Shown here: positions 21,515-32,628 of the stretch, one piece after another
How the letters are laid out: the number at the start of each line of letters is the position of its first letter
How positions within the stretch are numbered: the first letter of the stretch is position 1
Source: Arthrobacter sp. Soil763
GTDB lineage: Bacteria; Actinomycetota; Actinomycetes; Actinomycetales; Micrococcaceae
Assembly: GCF_001428365.1 (NCBI RefSeq)
Contig: NZ_LMSH01000002.1
Span: forward strand, 951,505-1,015,504
Length of the DNA: 64,000 bases
Direction: 5' to 3'
The notes under the pieces: generated by a model
Seen by the model: the letters and a program-made list of their open reading frames with translations, nothing else
Database searches by the model: none
Told to the model about the DNA's origin: nothing
Made by a program: the position numbers and the translations under genes

Positions 21515-24500
21515 CTACTTACGTGCGAATGCGTGCTTGAGCAGGGCGTCCTGCTCGGCGGCGTGGCGCTTCATCGACCCGGCCGCGGTGGATGCGGAGG
21601 CGGGCCGCGAGACCAGCCGCACGCGGCGGTCCAGGGCGTCCGGCAGGTTCAGGCCGATGAACGGCCACGGTCCCTGGTTGGCCGGTTCGTCCTGCGCCCA
21701 GACGACCTCGGCGTTCGGGTACTTGGCCAGCTCGGCGGCGATTTCCTCGGCGGGCAGCGGGTACAGCTGCTCGACGCGGACGATCGCCGTCGTGGTGTTG
21801 CCGGTCTTCTGCCGGGTGGAGAGCAGATCGTAGTACAGCCGGCCGGAGAGCAGCAGCACGCGGTCGACGGCGTCGGCCTGCAGCTGCTCGTGCTCCGGGA
21901 TGACCGGCCGGAAGGTGCCCGTGGTGAAGTCCTCGACCGAGGACGCCGCGGCCTTCAGGCGCAGGAGCTGCTTCGGGGTGAAGATGATCAGCGGCTTCCG
22001 CGGCCGGCTGTACGCCTGGCGGCGCAGCAGGTGGAAGTGCGAGGCCGGCGTCGTGGGGTTGGCCACGATCATGTTCTCCTCGGCGCACAGCTGCAGGAAG
22101 CGCTCGATCCGGGCCGAGGAGTGGTCCGGGCCCTGGCCCTCGTAGCCGTGCGGCAGCATGAGCACGAGCGAGGACCGCTGGCCCCACTTCTGCTCCGCGG
22201 ACGAGATGAACTCATCGATGATGGTCTGCGCGCCGTTGACGAAGTCGCCGAACTGCGCCTCCCACAGCACCAGGGCGTCCGGGCGTTCGACAGAGTAGCC
22301 GTATTCGAAGCCCATGGCTGCGTATTCGGACAACAGCGAATCGTAGATCCAGAGCTTGGCCTGGTCCTCGGTGAGGTTCGCCAGCGGCATCCACTCTTCG
22401 CCGTTGGCGCGGTCGTGGAAGACGGCGTGGCGCTGCACGAAGGTGCCGCGGCGGGAGTCCTGGCCGGCAAGCCGGACCGGGATGCCCTCCATGGTCAGCG
22501 AGCCGAAGGCCGCCAGTTCGCCGAAGCCCCAGTCGATGCCGCCTTCGCGGGACATCACTTCACGCTTCTCCAGCAGCTGCTTGAGCTTGGCGTGGACCGT
22601 GAAGCCCTCCGGGAACTCGACGTGCGCCTTGCCGATCCGGGCCAGGGTCTCGGCCGAGATCGCGGTGGATTCGGGCGCGCCGGTGCCGGTGTCGGACTGC
22701 TGGGCAGACGGCAGCTCCAGGTCGGAGACCGCGCCGGTGTCCGCGGTGATGACCGGGATCGGGGAGGTCTGGGCGGCGTGCGTCTCGGCGAAGACCCGTT
22801 CGAGGCGTTCCTGGTAGTCGCGGAGCAGCTGCTCGGCTTCTTCCTCGGTGATGTCGCCGCGGCCGATCAGGGCTTCGGTGTAGAGCTTGCGGACCGAGCG
22901 CTTGGCCTCGATGAGGTTGTACATCAGCGGCTGCGTCATCGAGGGGTCATCGCCCTCGTTGTGGCCGCGGCGGCGGTAGCAGACCATGTCGATGACGACG
23001 TCCTTGTGGAACCGCTGGCGGAACTCGTAGGCCAGCTGGCCGATCCGGACCACGGCCTCCGGGTCGTCGCCGTTCACGTGGAAGACCGGCGCCTGGATCA
23101 TCTTGGCGACGTCGGTGGAGTACGTGGAGGAACGCGAGGAGGACGGGGCGGTGGTGAAACCGACCTGGTTGTTGACGACGACGTGGATCGTGCCGCCGGT
23201 GCGGTAGCCGCGGAGCTGGGAGAGGTTCAGCGTCTCCGCCACCACGCCCTGGCCGGCGAAGGCCGCGTCGCCGTGCACCATGATCGGCAGCACGGGGAAG
23301 GTTTCGCCCTGGTCCAGGCGGTCCTGCTTGGCGCGGACGATGCCCTCCAGCACGGAGTCCACGGCTTCCAGGTGGGACGGGTTGGCGGCGAGGTAGACCT
23401 TGGTCTGCTTGCCGTTGTCCGAGGTGAAGGTGCCTTCGGTGCCGAGGTGGTACTTCACGTCGCCGGAGCCCTGCACGGAGCGGGGGTCCTGGGTGCCTTC
23501 GAATTCGCGGAAGACCTGGGCGTAGGTCTTGCCGGCAATGTTGGTGAGCACGTTCAGGCGGCCGCGGTGGGCCATGCCGATCGCGACCTCGTCCAGGCCG
23601 TCGTCGGCGGCGTCGGAGATGATGGCGTCCAGCAGCGGGATCAGCGATTCGCCGCCCTCGAGCGAGAAGCGCTTCTGGCCGACGAACTTGGTCTGCAGGA
23701 ACGTTTCGAAGGCCTCGGCGGCGTTGAGCCGGGAGACGATCCGGAGCTGTTCGTCGCGGCTGGGCTTGGAGTAGGGGTGCTCAAGCTGGTCCTGGAACCA
23801 CTTGCGCTCCTCCGGATCCTGGATGTGCATGTACTCGATGCCGGTGGTGCGGCAGTACGCGTCGCGGAGCACGCCGAGGATATCGCGGAACTTCAGCATC
23901 GGCTTGCCGCCGAAGCCGCCGGTGGGCCACTCGCGGTCCAGGTCCCACAGCGTCAGGCCGTAGGTCAGGACGTCGAGGTCCGGGTGCTTGCGCTGGACGT
24001 ACTCCAGCGGATCGGTGTCCGCCATGAGGTGGCCGCGGACGCGGTAGGAGTGGATGAGCTGCTGGATCCGGGCGACCTTGTTGATCTCGTCGGCCGGGTC
24101 CACCTGCAGGTCCGGGCTCCAGCGCACGGGCTCGTAGGGGATGCGCAGGGATTCGAAGATCTCGTCGTAGAAGTTCTGGGCGCCGAGCAGGAGCTGGTGT
24201 ACGAGCTTGAGGAACTCGCCGCTGCCGGCACCCTGGATGACGCGGTGGTCATAGGTGGAGGTCAGCGTCAGGACCTTGCTGATGGCGTTGTGGGCGATGA
24301 TCTTCTCGCTGGCACCCTGGAACTCCGCCGGGTAATCCAGCGCGCCGACGCCGATGATGGCGGCCTGGCCCTTGGAGAGGCGGGGGACCGAGTGGACGGT
24401 GCCGATGCCGCCGGGGTTGGTCAGCGAGACGGTGGTGCCCGAGTGGTCGTCCGCGGTCAGCTTGCCGTTGCGGGCGCGCTTGATCAGGTCCTCGTAGGTG

Positions 24501-25321
24501 TGCCAGAACTCGGAGAAGTTGAGGGTCTCCGCCTTCTTGATGTTCGGGACCATGAGCAGGCGGGTGCCGTCCGGCTTGGGCATGTCGATGGCGATGCCGA
24601 AGTTCACGTGCGCGGGCTGGACTGCGACCGGCTTGCCGTCGACCTCGTCGTAGTAGACGTTCATCGAGGGGAACTGGGCGAGCGCCCGGATGACGGCGTA
24701 GCCGATCAGGTGGGTGAAGGAGACCTTGCCGCCGCGGGCGCGGGCCAGGTTGGAGTTGATCACGACGCGGTTGTCGATCAGCAGCTTGGCCGGGATGGCC
24801 CGGACGCTGGTCGCGGTGGGGACCTCAAGGCTGGTCACCATGTTTGCGGCGATGGCCTTGGCCGGGCCGCGGAGTACGGAGACGACGTCTTCCTCGGGTG
24901 CCGTGGGGGCCTTGACGTTCTTGGGCAGCTGGGCCGGGATCGGCTGGGTGCCGGCGCCGGGCTCGACGGCCTTGGAACCGTCGCGGGCGACGGTGGCCGG
25001 AGCCTTCTGCTGCGCGGCGGGCGCGGCCGGGGCGGGCGCGGCGGCCGGGGCAGCGGCGGCGGGTGCCGGGGCTGCGGGAGCTGCCGGAGCGGCGGCGGGT
25101 GCCGGCGCGACGACGGGAAGTTCGCGGGTGGACGGGTTGGAAGCCGTTGCCGAGGCTCCGTTGCTGGAAGAACTGTCGCCGGCATCGAAGGATTCGAAGA
25201 GCGGCCACCACTTGGCGTCTACCGTGTTCTTGTCCTGCTGGTAACGCTCGTACAGTTCGTCAACGAGCCACTCGTTTCCGCCAAATTCATCGGGTAGACG
25301 GTGGCTAGGCTGCTCTGGCAC
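21515..25321 (-). CDS. kgd: multifunctional 2-oxoglutarate decarboxylase/dehydrogenase Kgd (SucA with E2 domain)
   Basis: The start is GTG 25321 (GGAAGAGGCG upstream), giving 1,268 residues, close to mycobacterial Kgd. Order: an N-terminal segment ([28 protein letters not shown]), a long Ala/Pro linker, an E2-type acyltransferase domain ending in [17 protein letters not shown] (DHRxxxG catalytic motif) without its own lipoyl domain, then the thiamine-diphosphate E1 part ([49 protein letters not shown]) and the C-terminal E1 domain ([20 protein letters not shown]). It feeds succinyl-CoA or succinic semialdehyde from 2-oxoglutarate in the TCA cycle. In relatives it is inhibited by the FHA protein GarA/OdhI. 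Confidence 0.96.
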   Translation of the reverse strand: MPEQPSHRLPDEFGGNEWLVDELYERYQQDKNTVDAKWWPLFESFDAGDSSSSNGASATASNPSTRELPVVAPAPAAAPAAPAAPAPAAAAPAAAPAPAAPAAQQKAPATVARDGSKAVEPGAGTQPIPAQLPKNVKAPTAPEEDVVSVLRGPAKAIAANMVTSLEVPTATSVRAIPAKLLIDNRVVINSNLARARGGKVSFTHLIGYAVIRALAQFPSMNVYYDEVDGKPVAVQPAHVNFGIAIDMPKPDGTRLLMVPNIKKAETLNFSEFWHTYEDLIKRARNGKLTADDHSGTTVSLTNPGGIGTVHSVPRLSKGQAAIIGVGALDYPAEFQGASEKIIAHNAISKVLTLTSTYDHRVIQGAGSGEFLKLVHQLLLGAQNFYDEIFESLRIPYEPVRWSPDLQVDPADEINKVARIQQLIHSYRVRGHLMADTDPLEYVQRKHPDLDVLTYGLTLWDLDREWPTGGFGGKPMLKFRDILGVLRDAYCRTTGIEYMHIQDPEERKWFQDQLEHPYSKPSRDEQLRIVSRLNAAEAFETFLQTKFVGQKRFSLEGGESLIPLLDAIISDAADDGLDEVAIGMAHRGRLNVLTNIAGKTYAQVFREFEGTQDPRSVQGSGDVKYHLGTEGTFTSDNGKQTKVYLAANPSHLEAVDSVLEGIVRAKQDRLDQGETFPVLPIMVHGDAAFAGQGVVAETLNLSQLRGYRTGGTIHVVVNNQVGFTTAPSSSRSSTYSTDVAKMIQAPVFHVNGDDPEAVVRIGQLAYEFRQRFHKDVVIDMVCYRRRGHNEGDDPSMTQPLMYNLIEAKRSVRKLYTEALIGRGDITEEEAEQLLRDYQERLERVFAETHAAQTSPIPVITADTGAVSDLELPSAQQSDTGTGAPESTAISAETLARIGKAHVEFPEGFTVHAKLKQLLEKREVMSREGGIDWGFGELAAFGSLTMEGIPVRLAGQDSRRGTFVQRHAVFHDRANGEEWMPLANLTEDQAKLWIYDSLLSEYAAMGFEYGYSVERPDALVLWEAQFGDFVNGAQTIIDEFISSAEQKWGQRSSLVLMLPHGYEGQGPDHSSARIERFLQLCAEENMIVANPTTPASHFHLLRRQAYSRPRKPLIIFTPKQLLRLKAAASSVEDFTTGTFRPVIPEHEQLQADAVDRVLLLSGRLYYDLLSTRQKTGNTTTAIVRVEQLYPLPAEEIAAELAKYPNAEVVWAQDEPANQGPWPFIGLNLPDALDRRVRLVSRPASASTAAGSMKRHAAEQDALLKHAFARK

Positions 25322-25568
25322 TTGAAATACGCCTCTTCCATGAGTTTGAATCCCGCTGGTTTCCACGGTGCCGCAGCACGTCAATCGAACCAGTTCTCCG
25401 CGTCCAGTGAACCCAGACCTTTGCCAGTCTAGTGACGATTCCGGCCAAACCGCCAATAAGCGTGACTCAAATCATCCGGGAGCCGCGCGGGCCCTCTGCC
25501 GCGGCTCCGGGAGGCGCCGCCGGCGCGGCCGGGGACTGCCCTAGAATCGCATTTGAGAACCCCTTTAA

Positions 25569-27047
<1,479 letters not shown>

Positions 27048-27055
27048 GTGCCGCG

Positions 27056-27343
27056 GTGGCGGGCAGGCTCTGCCTGTAGACTGAAATCCTTATGGACAGT
27101 AAATCTAGGTGCCGGCCTGGGGGCTGTCAGCGCGGAACGGAAGTTCCCGCCCAGTCCACCCGCAGAGCCGGCAAACCCCGTTCACGCGCCCATCACCGCT
27201 CCGTAGCCCGGAACGCATCGTTCCACGGACAGAGTGCCCGACAGGAAACAGGGTCGGCCGCTGCTGACCATCCTCCGCCGGGACGTTTCCCCCGGCAGCC
27301 GCTCCAGCGCCGCGCCCTTCGCCACTGCAAGGCGGGCCGCTAA
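27056..27343 (+). promoter_or_regulatory. candidate structured 5' leader upstream of the CNNM/CorC pair
   Basis: This 288-bp interval has no credible protein. TAGACT (27077-27082) could be a -10, putting the transcript start near 27089. Nested pairing follows: TGCCGGC (27110-27116) with GCCGGCA (27167-27173), CTGGG (27117-27121) with CCCAG (27150-27154), and inside it GCGGAAC with GTTCCCGC (27132-27150, one bulge). Further short hairpins (GGAACG with CGTTCC near 27210) lie downstream. The leader ends at the RBS (AAGGCGGG) of the first gene. It does not match the M-box, yybP-ykoY, cobalamin or other classes that I can recall. A metal- or ligand-sensing RNA is possible. Confidence 0.5.
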
Positions 27344-28705
27344 ATGGAATGGCTGTTACTCGGAGCCGGCGTGCTCCTTATCCTCGGCACCGGTTTCTTC
27401 GTCGCCGTCGAGTTCTCCCTGGTCGCCCTTGACCAGGCCACCGTCCAGCGCGCGGTGGACAACGGCGACACCGCCGCCGCGCCGCTGCTGAAATGCCTCA
27501 AGTCGCTCTCCACCCAGCTTTCCAGCTGCCAGCTCGGCATCACCCTGACCACGCTGCTGACCGGCTACGTCATGGAACCCTCGGTCGGCCGGCTGCTCGA
27601 GGGCCCGCTGACGGCCCTGGGCCTGCCGGACGCGGCGGCCACCTCGGTCTCGCTGGTCCTGGCCATGGCGCTGGCGACCCTGCTGTCGATGCTGATCGGC
27701 GAACTGGTCCCGAAGAACATGGCGATCGCCCTGTCCTTCCCGGTGGGCAAGGCGCTGGCGAGGCCGCAGCTGGTCTTCACCGCCGTCTTCAAGCCGGCGA
27801 TCATCGTGCTCAACGGCTTTTCCAACAAGGTCCTGAACGTCTTCGGCCTCGAAGCGAAGGAAGAGATCTCCGGGGCCCGCACCCCGGCCGAGCTCGCCTC
27901 GCTGGTCCGCCGCTCGGCCGCGATGGGAACCCTGGACGAACGGACCGCCAACTTCATCTCCCGGACCCTGAAGTTCTCCGGCCAGACCGCGGCCGACGTG
28001 ATGACGCCCCGGATCCGGGTGGAAACGATCGACAGCCACCAGCCGGTCTCGGACATCGTCGAAGCCGCCAAGCGCACCGGATACTCCCGGTTCCCGGTGA
28101 TCGGCGAATCCTCGGACGACATCCGCGGCGTCGTGCACGTCAAGAAAGCCATCGCCGTCCCGTCCGACCGCCGCGCCAACCTGGAAGCCGGGGCGATCAT
28201 GACCGAGGTGCTCCGTGTGCCCGAGACCATCCACCTGGACGGGCTGCTGGCCGAACTGCGCGAGGGAAACCTGCAGCTCGCCGTCGTGCTCGATGAGTAC
28301 GGCGGAACCGCCGGGATCGCCACCCTCGAGGACCTGGTGGAGGAAATCGTCGGCGAAGTCGCGGACGAACACGACAAGGTCCGGCCCGGGCTGCTGCAGA
28401 GCGCCTCGGGGGACTGGTACTTCCCCGGCCTGCTCCGGCCGGACGAACTCTCCGAACAGATCCCGGGGCTGACCGTGCCCGACGAAGCCGCCTATGAAAC
28501 GGTCGGCGGCTACGTCATGAGTCAGCTCGGGCGCATCGCCGCGGTCGGCGACACGGTCGACGTCGGGGGCGGACAACTCAGCGTGACGAGGATGGACGGG
28601 CGCCGGATCGACCGGATCTGCTTCAACCCCGCCCCGCCGGAACACGAACCCCCGGCGGGCACGAACGGGCGCATCGACACCGCCGGAAAGGCCGGTGCGG
28701 CATGA
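27344..28705 (+). CDS. CNNM/CorC hemolysin-family membrane protein (first of pair)
   Basis: The 453-residue protein has an N-terminal CNNM (DUF21) membrane domain of three to four helices (LLLGAGVLLILGTGFFVAVE, LSTQLSSCQLGITLTTLLTG, LATLLSMLIGELVPKNMAIA), two CBS domains in the middle (VMTPRIRVETIDSHQPVSDI, GVVHVKKAIAVPS, LAVVLDEYGGTAGIATLEDL), and a C-terminal CorC_HlyC domain (GDWYFPGLLRPDELSEQIPG). Such proteins are linked to magnesium or cobalt efflux. The ATG lies directly after a TAA, with AAGGCGG upstream. It overlaps the next gene by ATGA. The preceding leader may control both. Confidence 0.88.
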   Translation: MEWLLLGAGVLLILGTGFFVAVEFSLVALDQATVQRAVDNGDTAAAPLLKCLKSLSTQLSSCQLGITLTTLLTGYVMEPSVGRLLEGPLTALGLPDAAATSVSLVLAMALATLLSMLIGELVPKNMAIALSFPVGKALARPQLVFTAVFKPAIIVLNGFSNKVLNVFGLEAKEEISGARTPAELASLVRRSAAMGTLDERTANFISRTLKFSGQTAADVMTPRIRVETIDSHQPVSDIVEAAKRTGYSRFPVIGESSDDIRGVVHVKKAIAVPSDRRANLEAGAIMTEVLRVPETIHLDGLLAELREGNLQLAVVLDEYGGTAGIATLEDLVEEIVGEVADEHDKVRPGLLQSASGDWYFPGLLRPDELSEQIPGLTVPDEAAYETVGGYVMSQLGRIAAVGDTVDVGGGQLSVTRMDGRRIDRICFNPAPPEHEPPAGTNGRIDTAGKAGAA

Positions 28706-29763
28706 GCGACTGGATGGGAATCCTCTGGCTCGCAATCCTGCTGGTCGGCAACGCCTTCTTCGTGGCGGCGGAATTCGCCGTCATGTCCGCCCGCCGCAGC
28801 CAGATCGAGCCGCTCGCGGAGGCGGGATCCAAGCGGGCCCAGACCACGCTGCGCGCCATGGAGAACGTCTCGCTGATGCTGGCCTGCGCCCAGCTGGGCA
28901 TCACGGTGTGCTCGCTGCTGATCCTCCAGGTCGCCGAACCGGCGATCCACCACCTGCTGGCGGTGCCGCTGGAGGGGCTCGGCGTGCCGGTGGAAATGGC
29001 CGACGTCGCCGCGTTCGCCATCGCGCTGCTGGTGGTCACGTTCCTGCATGTCACCTTCGGCGAGATGGTGCCCAAAAACATCTCGGTGTCGGTCGCGGAC
29101 AAGGCGGCCCTGCTGCTGGCGCCGCCGCTGATGCTGATCGCGCGGGCGGTCAGGCCGGCGATTGTGGCCCTCAACTGGTCGGCCAACCACATCCTGAAAC
29201 TGATGCGGATCGAGCCGAAGGACGAGGTCAACTCCTCCTTCACGCTTGAGGAAGTGCAGTCGATCGTGCAGGAGTCCACGCGGCACGGGCTGGTGGACGA
29301 CGACGCCGGACTCATCACCGGTGCGCTCGAGTTCTCCGAACACACCGCCTCGCAGGTGATGGTTCCACTGGGCAAGCTCGTGATGCTCAAGGCCGCCACG
29401 ACGCCGGAGGAGTTCGAGAAGGCGGTGAGCCGGACCGGTTTCTCCCGGTTCCCGATGCTCGACGACGAGGGGATGCTCGCCGGCTACCTGCACATCAAGG
29501 ATGTGCTCTCGATCTCCGACGCCGGCTACCAGCATCCGATCGCGGAGAGCCGGATCCGTTCGCTGGCCAACCTGGCCATGGACGACGAGATCGAGAAGGC
29601 CATGTCCGTCATGCAACGCACCGGTTCGCACCTGGCCCGCGTGATCGGACCCGACGGGCACACCCAGGGAGTCTTGTTCCTGGAGGATGTGATCGAGCAA
29701 CTGGTCGGCGAAATCCGGGACGCCACCCAGGCCACCGGCTACCGCCGGCTCGGACAGGACTAG
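28702..29763 (+). CDS. CNNM/CBS membrane protein lacking the CorC_HlyC domain (second of pair)
   Basis: The 353-residue protein shows the same CNNM membrane domain (WLAILLVGNAFFVAAEFAVM, LMLACAQLGITVCSLLILQV, LHVTFGEMVPKNISVSVADK) and CBS pair (VMVPLGKLVMLKAATTPEEF, GFSRFPMLDDEGMLAGYLHI, VLFLEDVIEQLVGEIRDA), but it ends right after the second CBS domain. The upstream paralog carries an additional 90-residue CorC_HlyC domain. The two overlap by ATGA and probably work as a heteromer, with the first gene supplying the cytoplasmic C-terminal domain. Ion specificity (Mg, Co or other) cannot be seen. Confidence 0.86.
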   Translation: MSDWMGILWLAILLVGNAFFVAAEFAVMSARRSQIEPLAEAGSKRAQTTLRAMENVSLMLACAQLGITVCSLLILQVAEPAIHHLLAVPLEGLGVPVEMADVAAFAIALLVVTFLHVTFGEMVPKNISVSVADKAALLLAPPLMLIARAVRPAIVALNWSANHILKLMRIEPKDEVNSSFTLEEVQSIVQESTRHGLVDDDAGLITGALEFSEHTASQVMVPLGKLVMLKAATTPEEFEKAVSRTGFSRFPMLDDEGMLAGYLHIKDVLSISDAGYQHPIAESRIRSLANLAMDDEIEKAMSVMQRTGSHLARVIGPDGHTQGVLFLEDVIEQLVGEIRDATQATGYRRLGQD

Positions 29764-29781
29764 CAAGCGCGACGCGTCTAT

Positions 29782-29810
29782 CCCTAAATAGGAATGATTC
29801 CCATTTAGGG
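29782..29810. promoter_or_regulatory. 29-bp palindrome upstream of the zinc-uptake operon, likely Zur operator
   Basis: CCCTAAAT at 29782-29789 pairs with ATTTAGGG at 29803-29810, and the centre GGAATGATTCC is itself palindromic, so the whole 29 bp forms a dyad with a single mismatch. It is AT-rich and lies 52 bp before the znuA start. The centre resembles the GAATGATTC-like core of actinobacterial Zur boxes, and a zur gene lies 5 kb downstream. It also lies 19 bp after the previous gene, so a role as a hairpin terminator cannot be excluded. Confidence 0.68.
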
Positions 29811-29861
29811 TTAGACTCGTTGTATTGCTAACGCTTCTCAATAACAGATCCGAGGTTTCCC

Positions 29862-30827
29862 GTGCGCCGATCCGCCACCGCCCTCCTTTTGGCCGGGCTC
29901 AGCAGCCTGCTCCTGACCGCCTGCGGCACAGGGGCCGGCGGCGAACGCCCCGGTGCCGGTGACGGCACCGTTGAGGTGGTGGCCTCCACCAGCGTCTACG
30001 GCGACCTCATCAGCAGCATCGGCGGGGACAAGGTCAAGGTCACCTCGATCATCAACCGCACCAGCCAGGACCCGCACTCCTACGAGGCCACCACCCAGGA
30101 CAAGCTGGCCGTGTCCAAGGCCGAGCTGGTGGTCGAAAACGGCGGCGGCTACGACGACTTCCTGCACAAGCTCGCCGAGGACACCGGCCTCGACGCGAAG
30201 AACCTGGTCAACGCCGTCGACGCGTTGGGGCTGGCGAGCGCTCCGGCGGACTCCGGCGCGGCCCCGTCGTCCGCGGACGCCCACGGCCATGACCACGTGG
30301 CGGCCGGCTTCAACGAACATGTCTGGTACAGCCCGGCCGCGATGATCCGGCTGGCCGACGTCCTGGCCGCCAGGCTGGGCGCCCTGGAGCCGTCCGCGGC
30401 CGGTCAATTCCGGACCAATGCCGACGCCCTGAAGAAGGAGCTCGGCGGCCTGGAAACCCGGCTCGCCGGGCTGAAAACGGCGGCCGCCCACGGCGGCGTG
30501 GCGGTCACCGAGCCGGTGCCGCTCTACCTGCTCGAGGCGGCCGGACTGGAGAACCGGACCCCGGCCGAATACACCTCGGCCATCGAGGCGGGCTCGGACG
30601 TGCCGCCGGCGGTACTGCGCTCCGCCGTCGACGTCGTCAAGTCCGGGAAGATCAGGTTGCTGGCCTACAACCCGCAGACCGAGGGGCCCCAGACACGGGC
30701 GCTCAAGGACGCCGCCGTCGCCGCGGGCGTCCCCGTGGTGGACTTCAGCGAAACCATGCCCGAGGGCAAGAGCTACCTGGCCTGGATGACCGGCAACGTG
30801 GACAACCTGGCCAAGGCCCTGGGCTGA
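29862..30827 (+). CDS. znuA: zinc ABC transporter substrate-binding lipoprotein (ZnuA/AztC-like)
   Basis: The 321-residue protein starts at GTG 29862 with a lipoprotein signal MRRSATALLLAGLSSLLLTA followed by Cys21. The mature part has the cluster A-I fold: VVASTSVYGDLISSIGGDKV, RTSQDPHSYEATTQDKLAVS with the first metal His, a His-rich loop (DAHGHDHVAAGFNEHVW), AVTEPVPLYLLEAAGL, and VDFSETMPEGKSYLAWM. It would bind Zn(II) (or Mn(II)) outside the membrane and deliver it to the permease. The palindrome upstream and the zur gene downstream favour zinc. Confidence 0.89.
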   Translation: MRRSATALLLAGLSSLLLTACGTGAGGERPGAGDGTVEVVASTSVYGDLISSIGGDKVKVTSIINRTSQDPHSYEATTQDKLAVSKAELVVENGGGYDDFLHKLAEDTGLDAKNLVNAVDALGLASAPADSGAAPSSADAHGHDHVAAGFNEHVWYSPAAMIRLADVLAARLGALEPSAAGQFRTNADALKKELGGLETRLAGLKTAAAHGGVAVTEPVPLYLLEAAGLENRTPAEYTSAIEAGSDVPPAVLRSAVDVVKSGKIRLLAYNPQTEGPQTRALKDAAVAAGVPVVDFSETMPEGKSYLAWMTGNVDNLAKALG

Positions 30828-30890
30828 CCGGGCCTAAGATAATCGCATCGGCGTGGCCGCACCGGCCCCCGGGAATTGAGGAAGACCCAG

Positions 30891-31706
30891 TTGACACCCG
30901 TAGTGAGCCTGCGCGGCGCCGCCCTGAAGTTCGGCAACCGGACGCTGTGGGAGGGCCTGGACCTGGATATCAATCCGGGGGAGTTCCTTGCCGTGCTAGG
31001 GCCCAACGGCAGCGGCAAGACCACCTTCCTCAAGGTCCTGCTCGGCCTGCAGGAACTGAGCGCCGGGACCGCCGTCCTGGACGGCCGGCCGATCGCGCGC
31101 GGCAGCCGGCGCATCGGCTACGTCCCGCAGCAGGAATCCTTTGACCCGGACACGCCCCTGCGGGCCCGCGACCTGGTGGGCCTGGGCGTGGACGGGCACC
31201 GCTGGGGGATCCGGCTCGGCGGAGGCGCGGTGCGCCGCCGGATCGACGGCCTGCTCGCCGAGGTGGGCGCGCAGGATTACGCCAAGGTTCCAGTGGGCAA
31301 GCTCTCCGGCGGCGAGCAGCAACGGCTGCGGGTCGCCCAGGCCCTCGCCACCGATCCCAAGGTGCTGCTTTGCGATGAGCCTCTGCTCTCCCTTGACCTG
31401 CACCACCAGCAGGCGGTGAGCGCGCTGATCCACCAGCAGTGCCACGAACAGGACAGCGCCGTGGTGTTCGTGACCCACGAAATCAACCCGATCATGGACT
31501 ACGTGGACCGGGTGCTCTACCTCGCCGGCGGCCGCTTCCGGCTGGGCACGCCCGAGGAAGTCATGACCACGGAAGTGCTGTCCGAGCTCTACGGCAGCCA
31601 CGTGGAAGTCATCCGGGCGAACGGGCGGCTGATCGTCGTCGGACTGCCGGACGCCACGACGCACCACCACGAAGACGCACACGCAGTCGCCGGGGAAGTG
31701 GGCTAA
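30891..31706 (+). CDS. znuC: zinc ABC transporter ATP-binding protein
   Basis: The protein has 271 residues from TTG 30891, which GAGGAAG precedes at a good distance; an upstream in-frame TTG at 30876 overlaps that site. Walker A is GPNGSGKTT, the Q-loop is YVPQQESFD, the signature is LSGGEQQRLRVAQALA, and Walker B is VLLCDEPLLSLDL followed by the switch His in VVFVTHEI. The C-terminal end is His-rich (THHHEDAHAV), which may bind metal. It couples ATP hydrolysis to import through ZnuB, whose gene begins three bases after the stop. Confidence 0.9.
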   Translation: MTPVVSLRGAALKFGNRTLWEGLDLDINPGEFLAVLGPNGSGKTTFLKVLLGLQELSAGTAVLDGRPIARGSRRIGYVPQQESFDPDTPLRARDLVGLGVDGHRWGIRLGGGAVRRRIDGLLAEVGAQDYAKVPVGKLSGGEQQRLRVAQALATDPKVLLCDEPLLSLDLHHQQAVSALIHQQCHEQDSAVVFVTHEINPIMDYVDRVLYLAGGRFRLGTPEEVMTTEVLSELYGSHVEVIRANGRLIVVGLPDATTHHHEDAHAVAGEVG

Positions 31707-31708
31707 CA

Positions 31709-32596
31709 ATGGACCTGGACAGCCTGCTCCACGCAATCTTCAACTTCGAAAACTACGGCGAGCTGCTCGCCCTGGTGCAGAACTCCATCTGGGCCGGCGC
31801 CGTACTGGGACTGCTCGGCGGCCTGGTCGGCACGTTCGTGATGAAACGCGACCTTGCCTTCGCCGTGCACGGCATCTCCGAGCTGTCCTTCGCGGGCGCC
31901 GCCTTCGCGCTGCTGGTGGGCGCCGACGTCGTCCTGGGCTCGCTCGCCGGCTCGGTGGTGGCCGCCCTGCTGTTGGGGCTGATGGGCGTCCGGGCCAGGG
32001 ACAAGAACTCCACCATCGGGGTGCTGATGCCCTTCGGACTCGGCCTTGGCATCCTCTTCCTCTCCCTCTACGAGGGACGTGCCGCGAACAAGTTCGGCCT
32101 GCTGACCGGCCAGATCGTCTCCGTCGGCACCGTGCAGCTGCAGGTGCTGGCCGTCGCCGCCCTCGTCGTCATGCTTGCCCTGATTGCGATCTGGCGGCCG
32201 CTGACCTTCGCCAGCGTCGACCCCCGGGTTGCCGCCGCGCGCGGGGTCCCGGTCCGGGGCCTGGCCCTGGGCTTCATGCTCCTGCTCGGCGTGAGCGTGG
32301 CCCTGTCGATCCAGATTGTCGGGGCGCTGCTGGTCCTGGCCCTGCTGATCACGCCGGCTGCCGCCGCCCTGCGGGTCAGCTCGTCGCCCCGGGTGGTGGT
32401 TGTCCTGAGCGTGGTGTTCGCGGTGACGGCGACCGTGGGCGGCATCCTGCTGGCGCTCGGCGGCCGGCTGCCGATCAGCCCCTACGTGACCACGCTGTCC
32501 TTCCTGATTTACGTTATCTGCCGGATCATCGGCGGCATCCGGGATAAGCGCGGCTCCAACGGACGGACGATGCAGCCCGAGCAGGCACCGGCCTAG
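31709..32596 (+). CDS. znuB: zinc ABC transporter permease
   Basis: The 295-residue protein has eight or so transmembrane segments of the ABC-3 (ZnuB/MntB) family: SIWAGAVLGLLGGLVGTFVM, GISELSFAGAAFALLVGADV, GSLAGSVVAALLLGLMGVRA, then FGLGLGILFLSLYEG, and later LGFMLLLGVSVALSIQIVGA. The charged loop VMKRDLAFAVHGISE (coupling region with a His) is typical. It forms the transport channel with ZnuC and ZnuA in the same operon. ATG 31709 follows the znuC stop within 3 bases. Confidence 0.9.
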   Translation: MDLDSLLHAIFNFENYGELLALVQNSIWAGAVLGLLGGLVGTFVMKRDLAFAVHGISELSFAGAAFALLVGADVVLGSLAGSVVAALLLGLMGVRARDKNSTIGVLMPFGLGLGILFLSLYEGRAANKFGLLTGQIVSVGTVQLQVLAVAALVVMLALIAIWRPLTFASVDPRVAAARGVPVRGLALGFMLLLGVSVALSIQIVGALLVLALLITPAAAALRVSSSPRVVVVLSVVFAVTATVGGILLALGGRLPISPYVTTLSFLIYVICRIIGGIRDKRGSNGRTMQPEQAPA

Positions 32597-32628
32597 GCAG
32601 TGGCACCGCCGGACCGTACAGTGCTGGC

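Noticed and set aside
21533-25297. 1,254-codon open frame antisense to kgd
   Set aside because: Long antisense frames are common in 70% GC DNA. The sequence is Gly/Arg/Val-rich with no domain, and kgd is certain.
27092-27343. 83-codon frame that ends directly before the first CNNM gene
   Set aside because: It lacks a ribosome-binding site, is Arg/Ser-rich and has no GC-rich third positions. The interval fits structured RNA better.
27056-27343. M-box (Mg) riboswitch
   Set aside because: An AGGTG is present, but the GAGGCTCC and GGGTCAACAG conserved parts are missing.
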